Shown here: piece after piece, positions 35,506 to 43,607 of the stretch
Numbering within the stretch: the first letter of the stretch is position 1
How the letters are laid out: every line of letters begins with the position of its first letter
NCBI GenBank assembly: GCA_963845265.1
Contig: CAWJRN010000018.1
Location: forward strand, 124,001 to 188,000
Direction of reading: 5' to 3'
DNA: 64,000 nucleotides
Origin: DYRB01 sp963845265
GTDB lineage: Bacteria; Pseudomonadota; Gammaproteobacteria; Chromatiales; Chromatiaceae
The notes under the pieces: generated by a model
The model's database searches: none
Seen by the model: only the letters and a program-made list of their open reading frames with translations
Told to the model about the DNA's origin: nothing
Position numbers and translations under genes: made by a program

Positions 35506-37470
35506 ATGAGCCTCAACGAGCCCCCAGACGTCGACCTCTCCGCAGTCACCCACAATTCGGTGCGCTGGGTCGCGGCATTCGTGGAAAGCGTCCTGGCCCA
35601 GACCTACCCGACAGACCGCCTTAGTTTGATTATTCGGGACCACGAGTCCACCGATGGCACGCTGGATCTATGCCGCGAGCTTCGCGAAATCCATCGTGCG
35701 CATTTTGCCCGTTTTGAGGTGATGTCGGGCCCCAATCACGGGTTCGGCTTTGGTCACAACCGGAACCGGGAGTTGGGCCGCGCCCCCTATTTTCTCGTGA
35801 CCAATGTCGATCTCAGGCTCGAACCCGATGCCATCGCACGAGTGGTGGCTGCGGCGGAAGGCGACTCCCCCCAGGTTGCGGCCTGGGAGTTACGTCAGAA
35901 ACCCTTCGAACACCCGAAATGGTATGACCCCTGCTCCCTCGACACCACCTGGGCGTCCTCGGCCTGCGTTCTGCTGCGGCGCACTGCTCTGGACGATGTT
36001 GGCGGCTACGATGAGCGCATCTTCCTCTACGGCGAGGACGTGGATCTGTCGTTTAGGTTGAGAGACCGCGGTTTCAGCATCCGCTATGCTCCCAAAGCGG
36101 TCTGCTGGCATTACAGCTATGAAGACCCTCACACCGTCAAACCGGCGCAGTTTTTCGGCGACACGCTCTCAAATATATACCTGCGCCTTCGCTTCGGGAC
36201 TCTACTGGACGTTCTCAGCGGCCTAGCCCGCCAGCTATCGCTCTGGATCTGGCATCCATCGGTGCCGCGCGTGTGGGCCGGACTGGCGCAGAACACACTC
36301 TCAGCTCTCCGAAACGCGCCCTATTTCTTGAGGACCCGAAAACGCAGTCGCATTCGCTTTCACTTCCACGGCTGGGGCTACGCCGTCCATAGGGAAGGCG
36401 CATTCGTTCCAGCAAGGCCCGTTACCCCCGACCCACCCCTAGTGAGCGTCATCGTGCGGACCGATCGGGGCAGGCTCGCCTGGCTCGAGCAGGCCATAGC
36501 TTCCGTCGTAAACCAGACCTACCCCCAGATAGAGCTTATCGTCGTCGAGGACGGGGCGGAGGAGGCGCGCGCGCTGCTTGCCAGACTGGTCGCCTCCGGA
36601 TGCCTCGCGTCAGTGGTCTACCTGCCAATCGCCAAGGCGGGGCGCTGTGTTGCCGGCAACGCGGGCTTGGCAGCCGCCCGCGGCGAGATAATAGGATTTC
36701 TCGACGATGATGGCCTCTATTTTGCGGATCACGTCGAAACGCTGGTGGCCGAACTTCTCGCCCAACCTTCCCTCGGAGCGATCTACGGCCTCGCGTTTCA
36801 GGTGCAGACCAGAGTGCTCTCTAGCGCTCCGCTGCAATACGAAGAAACGAGCTGCGAAGTGATACATCGGCAAGGATTTTCCCGCGCCCTCCTGTGGCGG
36901 AACAACTACATTCCGATCCAGACCATCTTGTTCCGCCGGATACTCTACGACCAGTACGGAGGGCTGGACGAGTCACTAGACAACCTGGAGGACTGGAACC
37001 TATGGACGCGCTATTCGCTCCAGCGCGATTTCGACCTTGTACCAAAAGTGACGAGCCTTTACCGGGTTCCCGCCGATAGGGATCTTTTCGTAGAACGCCA
37101 AAAAGCAGCCGATCCCTATTATGCGGCTGCGGTCGAGAAGCAGCGTGAGTTGCGAATGACCCTAAGCCCTGCCGATTTCACCGAGATGAGCAGGGAACTG
37201 TCCCGTACGGTGGATCCCATCAGGGATCCGTTCCTCACAGTCACGCATGTTCCCATCACGAGTCGCTGCCGTGACCTTCTCTACTACGCTGCCACTTGCC
37301 TCGCGAACAAACTGCGCCGAAGCATCTCCACCGGCCAACTCCGGGGGCCGCGTCTGGCTGCCCGTCGCTCGGATCGCCGCACGCCACCTCGCAGCAACGA
37401 TCCCGCTCCGCCGAGCACCGACAGGAAGGACCAACTCAGTGACCGCCCAGGTGGGAAGCTGCGACGATGA
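35506..37470 (+). CDS. Tandem GT2 glycosyltransferase
   Basis: 654 residues from ATG 35506; an in-frame ATG at 35413 would add 31 residues of low-complexity sequence. The first GT-A domain (about 10-260) has VTHNSVRWVAAFVES, FLVTNVDLRLEPDAI and FLYGEDVDLSFRLRD. The second (about 310-560) has VSVIVRTDRGRLAWLEQAI, FLDDDGLYFADHVETL and NLEDWNLWTRYSL. Two catalytic domains in one chain suggest it adds two sugars in sequence or forms a polymerising transferase. The C-terminal tail is basic and Pro-rich. It is flanked by repeats and is probably acquired polysaccharide DNA. Confidence 0.8.
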   Translation: MSLNEPPDVDLSAVTHNSVRWVAAFVESVLAQTYPTDRLSLIIRDHESTDGTLDLCRELREIHRAHFARFEVMSGPNHGFGFGHNRNRELGRAPYFLVTNVDLRLEPDAIARVVAAAEGDSPQVAAWELRQKPFEHPKWYDPCSLDTTWASSACVLLRRTALDDVGGYDERIFLYGEDVDLSFRLRDRGFSIRYAPKAVCWHYSYEDPHTVKPAQFFGDTLSNIYLRLRFGTLLDVLSGLARQLSLWIWHPSVPRVWAGLAQNTLSALRNAPYFLRTRKRSRIRFHFHGWGYAVHREGAFVPARPVTPDPPLVSVIVRTDRGRLAWLEQAIASVVNQTYPQIELIVVEDGAEEARALLARLVASGCLASVVYLPIAKAGRCVAGNAGLAAARGEIIGFLDDDGLYFADHVETLVAELLAQPSLGAIYGLAFQVQTRVLSSAPLQYEETSCEVIHRQGFSRALLWRNNYIPIQTILFRRILYDQYGGLDESLDNLEDWNLWTRYSLQRDFDLVPKVTSLYRVPADRDLFVERQKAADPYYAAAVEKQRELRMTLSPADFTEMSRELSRTVDPIRDPFLTVTHVPITSRCRDLLYYAATCLANKLRRSISTGQLRGPRLAARRSDRRTPPRSNDPAPPSTDRKDQLSDRPGGKLRR

Positions 37471-37510
37471 TCATAGACAATAGACAAGAACGCAGGTGCT
37501 AACACGTCGA

Positions 37511-37656
37511 AGCGCGCGGACGACAAGGAACTACGCAAATACGCGAAAGCCGCGAAAAAACAGCAACTGTTCCTGTGTATATTGAGCCTTTTCGCGTTTT
37601 TCGCGTGTTTCGTAGTTCCAAGAAGATGTACCGGTTGTTCTTGAATCGTCCCTTAG
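37511..37656. repeat. Dispersed repeat family A, copy 3 (palindromic)
   Basis: GGAACTACGCAAATACGCGA at 37527 faces TTTCGCGTGTTTCGTAGTTCC ending at 37619, giving a ~21-bp imperfect inverted repeat around a ~50-bp loop. Both arms match parts of 33364-33439. The right flank (complement: CTAAGGGACGATTCAAGAAC then AACCGG) matches the left ends of the 12210 and 33364 copies. The 245-bp gap 37471-37715 contains nothing else. Confidence 0.7.
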
Positions 37657-37715
37657 TTAAGCCGAATATATTTATCGGTTGGGTATAACGAAACCAGAGC
37701 AGCAGCTCCTGCAGA

Positions 37716-40700
37716 TCATCGCCCACCGTTGATTCGTGCCCGCAATTCATTAATGCGCCTTTCACACGCGATGAACTCAGGATCACGCAGCAAGCGCCGT
37801 CGTCTCTCGTCATCAACCAGTGCAAGCGTGTTCTCACGCAAACCATCCGTACGGTGGAAATAATCCCCGACGAACCGACCTTCTCGGAGCGAATCCCAGT
37901 CCGTATCATGCTCGGAGAATATTTGGAGCGTCAAATAATAATCCTCCATGTATTTCATGCCCGATTCCCAGGTGATCTCGTTAAGATCGATCTTTCCAAG
38001 ATCGAGCATATAACTATGGATCGGCGCATGATTCTCACTCACGAAAGAGCGGTAATCCGCACCAAAACCGTAAACCACGGATCGTGCGCCGATGCGATTG
38101 TCAATGCCATCGAATTCCGTAGAATATACAAGCCCAAATGCCGCATTCTTTCGTGTACGTCGCAGCCGGCCAATCATCCAGGCATAGGCGTCGTGGAATA
38201 CCACATCATCGTAGTCCAGAAAGGTGACGTATCCCCCGTCGAGCGACCGCAGCGTGTCGTTCAGCATCAGGGCCCGCAGATCTGAATTTGCCGTGTCTGC
38301 GGCATAGTGCCGGACCACCGGTGCGCAGCCCTCCGCCCAGGGGATATCCGCAATGACACGGCAAAGTTGCGACCGCTGCTCTTTCATCAGATCCTGTGCC
38401 GCAATGATCGGGCGAACGCAGCACCCCGCCTGCGCTGCAAGGGAATACAACGCACGCGCCAATTCATCTATCCTGCCTCCACGATGAATACGCAAGATCG
38501 TGGTGACCCGGGGTGTCGAAGCCTGGCGTCCATCCGGCTCGGATACATACAACGCAGCATCGTTACAGCACCGCAACGCGGGACTACCGAACCCCCGAAT
38601 GTACATATAGCCACTGAGTTCAGTGGCCGCGCCATCAGTCACCCCAAGATGATCGAAATTCTCATCGTTAAAGTGTGTCGGAGTAACCGTGCACCCACCG
38701 TGAAAGACCGCGGCCTGGAGCATTGCCATGATCGACTCGGAGTCAAACAGGCAGAACTTGCGGACTACCAATTCGAAGTCGCACCCCGCCAACTGGCCCG
38801 TCCCCGTCACCGGCCCCAGTAGCGGGAACATCTCCGCTGTCGCGGCGTCCGCGCGGATCTGACAGGCACCCAGCACGGACGATACCTCGATACACTTGGC
38901 GAATCGCGCCCGCGCAGCTTCATCGCCACGTAGCGCCTCAAGTAGCGCCGGGGCCAGGGTAACCCTTAGCACCGTGGCCTTATCGAGCACGACTCGCCGA
39001 TATTCCCTATCGGTATACCGGATACCCGATAGCGTCCGACCAATTGAGTTTAGATACGCGTAACCATATCGTTGGTCCGGCTCCAGATGAGCGCCGTCGG
39101 CCCACCCGTTCCAGGCGTTAACGGTCACCCATTGCTCACCCTTCCCCAACCGCGCCTCCGCGTCCTCCACAAGTCCCTCGATCCAACCCTGAAACCGTTT
39201 GGGAGATGATGCATGGATGATATGACCTCGCGCACCGTAACGGGGCACGTTATCCCACCCAGGTATGACTGATCGGAAATAGGGAAAGTCGGCTGGAGGT
39301 CGCCTTTCCAGGTAATAATTCGACACCTCACCATAGTCCGTGACGCTCCCTCGGATCGGCCGATAGGGAACGCAAGTACCGCTCCGCTCCTCGACACTTC
39401 CATCCGTGAATTCGTGAAGAATGCGCTCGCAAGCAGCATCCATTGCATGGTCGCCTGGGCGGCCCATATCGCCGGCTAGAGTAGCGACCAGATACGGCTC
39501 CGGCAGGCCTGCAAGACGACAGTGATCAGCCCAAATCCCCCGATACCGATCAATACACTCGATCGACGGCGGACGATCGATAAAAAGCACCGGCCGACCA
39601 TCGATCGTAATGTAACGCTCATCCTCGAAAAACGGAACCAGATAGCGAATATAGGCAGCCGCATCTTCGTCGTATTCGTCTTGCTCGAGAAGGCGCCCCT
39701 GCTCATTACCATACCGGCGCCGCGCCCCGTCCTTGTGGTCCCAGCAAAAGCAGAACGGCAGATCAATTGACCGATCACGGATCAGCAGCTGCACAGGCGA
39801 TTCGAATTGGAACTTGCCTGCGGGCCAATAATGATAAAAAATCAGGCCATACACCCCAGACTTCGTCAACATCCCCCATTGGACGCGCAGGATCTCAGGC
39901 GAGTCCCCTCGATAGTATCCAAGATCAGGATGCGGCACATGCTGTTGATAGTGACCGACAAATAACGGGTTCGCCGCACGAACCTGGCGCCAATCACTGG
40001 ATCCATGGCTGGGCCATGTGTCAGTCTCGGAACTGGGATGAGATTGGGGGAGATAGAAGGCCAGCACCTTGACTGATCTCCGCGATGCTGTGGCGGAATA
40101 ATCGAGTTGCGTCTCGTAAGCCGGATGGGGTGGTGCGGTCATTGGCCCAAATACGGCATAGTTTCTTCCCTTCGCGTTCTGGATGATGCCGGCCAACTGG
40201 GCAGCCCCAGCTCGCCTGCATGACGCACCGACCCGCGCCGCTGGATCCGTTGGTTCGTGCGATGGCCTGTCGAGCCGATCCGACCGGCCGGAGATGGCCC
40301 GGGCGCTCATCCAAAACGCTTCGCTGTCGCACAGGGTATCTACAAGCGTCGAACGACCGAGGGTGAAGGGATCTGCCAAGTTGGTGAGGACCGTCGCGTC
40401 GAGGGAAGTCGTGCTGCGCGCACGGCGCCGCCAATCGATGCCCGGAACGATGACCCGTGCATCACCTAATAGCGCAGCAAATACCTGGCCCACGCCCTGC
40501 GTCGAGTCCAAAAGCAATCCCGCTCCCGCTAAACCGCCGACCAGCGGACGTTCGGCCGCCTCATTCGTGGCGTCCACATAACCGATGATGTCGTAGTCGG
40601 CGCATGCTGCGGGGAGGGTAGTGAGGAGATAGTGAAGGGGCGAAGCATCCGGTGCTGCGTCCCTCACCGTAACCGAGCGGAGCCCGCCAACGCCCTCACA

Positions 40701-41108
40701 TTGCCTGGCTACGGTCTCCAAGGCCGCAGGATCCGTAACCGAAATGTGGAGATCGAAGGCCCCTGGGAGGGACCCGAAAACATGCAAGATCCTGGGGATG
40801 TGCGCCCCGTTTACGACCGTGACGCAAACCAACACGTGCTCTGTCCAAGCGTCCGGCGGGCGCGCCACGCCGAATGGATCGAGATACAAGGGAACAAAAA
40901 CGTCGCCCGGGCAGTCGGGCGTCTGCTGTCCAACAATTCGATCGGGAACACGTCGGGCACGTCGCGACCGCACAGTCGCCTGGCCCTGCTCGCGCCTGAT
41001 GTAGGCGACAACGAGGTTCAGTATTTTTCGCGGCCCCTCTCGACGCACAGCTTGGATAAACCGCCAAACTAAATTTGGCCGCTCTCTCAGCAATGTCGCA
41101 GCGGTCAT
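37716..41108 (-). CDS. RgpF-like / WbsX-like / GT2 three-domain polysaccharide enzyme
   Basis: 1130 residues from the ATG at 41108 (a TTG lies 15 bp upstream). The N-terminal ~300 residues resemble rhamnan-synthesis RgpF (VCVTVVNGAHIPRILHVF, YDIIGYVDATNEA). About 340-700 is a WbsX/GH99-like domain with VKVLAFYLPQSHPSSETDTW, YGLIFYHYW, VTVNAWNGWADGAHLEPDQ. The last ~270 residues are a GT2 domain (VTFLDYDDVVFHDAYAWMI, WESGMKYMEDYYLTLQIF). Similar proteins occur in O-antigen and capsule clusters as rhamnose-containing glycan synthases. No donor can be assigned. Codon use is less GC-biased than in flanking housekeeping genes. Confidence 0.8.
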   Translation of the reverse strand: MTAATLLRERPNLVWRFIQAVRREGPRKILNLVVAYIRREQGQATVRSRRARRVPDRIVGQQTPDCPGDVFVPLYLDPFGVARPPDAWTEHVLVCVTVVNGAHIPRILHVFGSLPGAFDLHISVTDPAALETVARQCEGVGGLRSVTVRDAAPDASPLHYLLTTLPAACADYDIIGYVDATNEAAERPLVGGLAGAGLLLDSTQGVGQVFAALLGDARVIVPGIDWRRRARSTTSLDATVLTNLADPFTLGRSTLVDTLCDSEAFWMSARAISGRSDRLDRPSHEPTDPAARVGASCRRAGAAQLAGIIQNAKGRNYAVFGPMTAPPHPAYETQLDYSATASRRSVKVLAFYLPQSHPSSETDTWPSHGSSDWRQVRAANPLFVGHYQQHVPHPDLGYYRGDSPEILRVQWGMLTKSGVYGLIFYHYWPAGKFQFESPVQLLIRDRSIDLPFCFCWDHKDGARRRYGNEQGRLLEQDEYDEDAAAYIRYLVPFFEDERYITIDGRPVLFIDRPPSIECIDRYRGIWADHCRLAGLPEPYLVATLAGDMGRPGDHAMDAACERILHEFTDGSVEERSGTCVPYRPIRGSVTDYGEVSNYYLERRPPADFPYFRSVIPGWDNVPRYGARGHIIHASSPKRFQGWIEGLVEDAEARLGKGEQWVTVNAWNGWADGAHLEPDQRYGYAYLNSIGRTLSGIRYTDREYRRVVLDKATVLRVTLAPALLEALRGDEAARARFAKCIEVSSVLGACQIRADAATAEMFPLLGPVTGTGQLAGCDFELVVRKFCLFDSESIMAMLQAAVFHGGCTVTPTHFNDENFDHLGVTDGAATELSGYMYIRGFGSPALRCCNDAALYVSEPDGRQASTPRVTTILRIHRGGRIDELARALYSLAAQAGCCVRPIIAAQDLMKEQRSQLCRVIADIPWAEGCAPVVRHYAADTANSDLRALMLNDTLRSLDGGYVTFLDYDDVVFHDAYAWMIGRLRRTRKNAAFGLVYSTEFDGIDNRIGARSVVYGFGADYRSFVSENHAPIHSYMLDLGKIDLNEITWESGMKYMEDYYLTLQIFSEHDTDWDSLREGRFVGDYFHRTDGLRENTLALVDDERRRRLLRDPEFIACERRINELRARINGGR

Positions 41109-41453
41109 CAACTTCGCGAACAAGGTTCATCCTCGACGGCATTCTATGGTCGACGGGGCTCCCGCTTTGGGAACCGGCAGGCGACCCCAACGACGGTAAT
41201 GCTCAAGCAGGTTGCCGGTTGCGCTGGGGACATCCGGATAAGCGACTAACCCGATGCGCTTGCTGGTTCGGTCCATCGCGGTCAGCGGATAGCCCAGATG
41301 ATTCCCCGCTCGGGTTCGCGGGGATCGCCGCCTGAGGATCGAGCGCACCGGTTCACGATAATGACACGGGCTGGCGAACGAATTGGGGCCGGCCGAATGC
41401 CGGGCCTGGGGATTCGAGGTGAGCAGGGCAGCAGGGCAGAACCTACGCTATGG
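41109..41453. other. 345-bp intergenic region, no gene recognised
   Basis: This lies between the RgpF/WbsX/GT2 gene and the 3' end of the PIN-DegT gene. A short minus-strand frame (41127-41348, beginning MRSILRRRSPRTRAGNHLGY) is open, but I recognise no family in it. It may be the decayed end of a lost gene. Nothing else is visible. Confidence 0.4.
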
Positions 41454-42998
41454 TCACCCGATGCCTATGCTGACTTCGCGAGCAATGTGAACCAGCTCCG
41501 CCTCCGAGAGGTAGGGATGCATCGGTAGGCTAAACACCCGCAGAGCGGCATGCTCCGCTACGGGAAGAATTGGATCATAGGAACCAATTAGAGCAGGTTG
41601 GCGATGCAAAGGGATCGGGTAGTGGATGGCCGTGGGGATACCAGCCGAAGCGACCTTGGAGAGGACAGTGTCCCGATTATCCACCGCAATGGTGTACTGC
41701 GCGTAGACGCTCGTGTTGTGCGGCTCGATGTAGGGCGTCTCGCAGGCGGCACTTGCCAGGAGGGCACTGTAGCGGGCGCCGATGCGGGCACGGGCTTCGA
41801 CCTCGTCGGAGAAAGTCGTGAGCTTTGCCAGAAGCACCGTGGCTTGCAGGCTGTCGAGGCGACCGTTGATACCGATACGGGGATGGTGATAGCGTCGATC
41901 CTGGCCGTGTACCCGGATCTCGCGCATGAGTGTGGCCAAGGCATCGTTATCGGTAAAGCAGGCGCCTGCATCGCCGTAGCCACCCAAGGGCTTGGAAGGA
42001 AAGAAGCTGGTGCAACCGATAAGCGACAAGCCGCAGGACTGGCGCCCCTTGTAGGTCGCACCGAAGCTTTGGGCGCCGTCCTCGATCACAGAAAGACCAT
42101 GACGCTCGGCGACTGCGTTGATGGCGTCCATGTCCGCGCATTGCCCGTAAAGGCTGACAGGCATGATCGCTCGGGTCTTCGGGGTGATGGCGGCCTCGAT
42201 CTTGGCCGGATCGATGTTGTAAGTGCGGGCGTCGATGTCCACAAAAATCGGCACGGCGCCAATCAGAGCAATCATTTCGCCGGTGGCGATGAAGGTGAAG
42301 GGGCTCGTGATGACCTCGTCCCCAGGCCCGATACCGAGGGCCAACATGGCCACAAGCAAGGCATCGGAGCCACTGGAAACCCCAATGCAGTGCTTGACAC
42401 CGACGTATTCGGCCAGCTTGCCCTCCAATTCGCCGACCTCAGGGCCCAGGATGTACTGGCCATGGCGGAGGACGCGGTGGACACCCTCTTCCAATTGCGG
42501 GCGAATGCGGTCTTGCTGAGTCTTGAGGTCGATAAAGTCCACTGTCGACGGAGGCCGAGCTTCATCGAGCCAAGCCAGCGCCGCCGAGGGGCTCAGAATA
42601 GAGATGGCGCCCATGCCGTCAAAGCTGGCATCGTTGGATAGGATACGGGTCTCGCCGTGGAGCGCGGTTGCGGCCGCGGCGATCTGGGCATCCTCCAGGT
42701 CCTTGGCCCGGGACAGCAGGTCACGTTGCTGAAACCCCTGGACGCTCAGGACCGATACATAGTCGAGCAGTGACTGGGTCAGGCGCGACGCCAGATTCGC
42801 GGCATCGGCGCCACTGGCGCCACGCTTCTTCAGCTCGGCCGCACACACATAGTGGAGAATCGGCAGGCTGGTGGCCGCGACCCAAAACCGGACTTCCCCG
42901 GTGACTGACCGTTCCAATATGGCCTCGATCAGGGATGCGTGACCACGAGCCAACCAAAGGTCCAAGACCACATTGACATCGAGAATAAGATTCTTCAT
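41454..42998 (-). CDS. PIN-domain ribonuclease fused to DegT/DnrJ-type PLP sugar aminotransferase
   Basis: 514 residues in one uninterrupted frame. Residues 1-150 are a PIN domain of VapC type: ILDVNVVLDLW gives Asp7 and Asp13, AKDLEDAQIAAAA gives Asp100/Glu102/Asp103, and LSNDASFDG gives Asp123. It ends ILSPSAALAWL, as free PIN toxins do. From Val153 a complete DegT/DnrJ/EryC1/StrS aminotransferase follows (DFIDLKTQQDRIRPQLEEG, GVSSGSDALLVAMLALGIG, PLP Lys336 in FFPSKPLGGYGD). Val153 is GTG and would be a normal start for that enzyme, so separate internal translation is possible. The aminotransferase would make an amino sugar for the glycan; the fusion is highly unusual. Confidence 0.85.
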   Translation of the reverse strand: MKNLILDVNVVLDLWLARGHASLIEAILERSVTGEVRFWVAATSLPILHYVCAAELKKRGASGADAANLASRLTQSLLDYVSVLSVQGFQQRDLLSRAKDLEDAQIAAAATALHGETRILSNDASFDGMGAISILSPSAALAWLDEARPPSTVDFIDLKTQQDRIRPQLEEGVHRVLRHGQYILGPEVGELEGKLAEYVGVKHCIGVSSGSDALLVAMLALGIGPGDEVITSPFTFIATGEMIALIGAVPIFVDIDARTYNIDPAKIEAAITPKTRAIMPVSLYGQCADMDAINAVAERHGLSVIEDGAQSFGATYKGRQSCGLSLIGCTSFFPSKPLGGYGDAGACFTDNDALATLMREIRVHGQDRRYHHPRIGINGRLDSLQATVLLAKLTTFSDEVEARARIGARYSALLASAACETPYIEPHNTSVYAQYTIAVDNRDTVLSKVASAGIPTAIHYPIPLHRQPALIGSYDPILPVAEHAALRVFSLPMHPYLSEAELVHIAREVSIGIG

Positions 42999-43040
42999 AG
43001 CCAGACGACAAGGGACCTAGGGAGAGGAACGCCTTCAGCG

Positions 43041-43304
43041 TCAAGAGTGCTTTTGTTCGAGATGTTGCCGCCAAAGCCGTTTGTCAGCATCAGGGGCTAC
43101 CGCCGGAGATGGTCCTGCATAGGGGCCAAGGATTTCGTCGATTTGCCGCCTGATGGTACCCACAACGTCCAGCCCCGAGGGGTGGGAATCCTCGTCACCG
43201 GCGCAGGCGTCATCTGGGATGGCGACGGTGAGGTGCCGGCTCTTGAGGCGCAAAGGCGCATCAGGCACTAATACGCCGTCCTTATAGGTCACGCCAATCA
43301 TCAT
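43041..43304 (-). CDS. Small antitoxin-like protein upstream of the PIN-DegT gene
   Basis: 87 residues from ATG 43304 (a GTG 12 bp upstream is an alternative; GGAG lies 11 nt before the ATG). The N-terminus MMIGVTYKDGVLVPDAPLRL followed by KSRHLTVAIPDD has the beta-hairpin look of AbrB/DUF104-type antitoxins (a first strand, then KDGVLVP). The C-terminal helix (IRRQIDEILGPY) could bind a toxin. It ends 42 bp before the PIN-domain start, the usual antitoxin-toxin order. The family call is tentative. Confidence 0.55.
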   Translation of the reverse strand: MMIGVTYKDGVLVPDAPLRLKSRHLTVAIPDDACAGDEDSHPSGLDVVGTIRRQIDEILGPYAGPSPAVAPDADKRLWRQHLEQKHS

Positions 43305-43607
43305 GGTTCGGGTCACTCCACAGATGAGCGGTCAGCACGGACCTCGGCCCGAGCTAGATGCCGACCTGACAGGGAATCCAGGGTACCAAACAACGTGGTG
43401 AATCGGTACCGCGAGCCTTCGGCGACCTGCCCACTGTGGCACCATCCACGTCCTTATCCCCTCGCCGGCATCGCTGTCGCAGCGTCAGCATTTAGCCTCC
43501 CCTCGCTCTCTGCGAGGGGTTGCGGGTAAGGCTAAGCCACGACAAGGGGTTAGACCCCCTCACCCCGGCCATCTCACCCTGGGGGGAGAGGGGGCTGAGC
43601 GGATACG
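43305..43607. other. 303-bp intergenic region with a partial palindromic repeat
   Basis: Between gspD (3' end at 43608) and the antitoxin-like gene. The right part (about 43550-43600) reads CCCCCTCACCCC ... CCCTGGGGGGAGAGGGGGCT, a decayed relative of the repeats that bracket the DUF559 gene at 51.3-52.0 kb. The G-rich arm opposite the C-rich arm could act as a transcript end for gspD. No gene is seen. Confidence 0.5.

Noticed and set aside
41127..41348. Short minus-strand frame as a gene remnant
   Set aside because: I could not match it to any family; kept only as a note in the intergenic entry.
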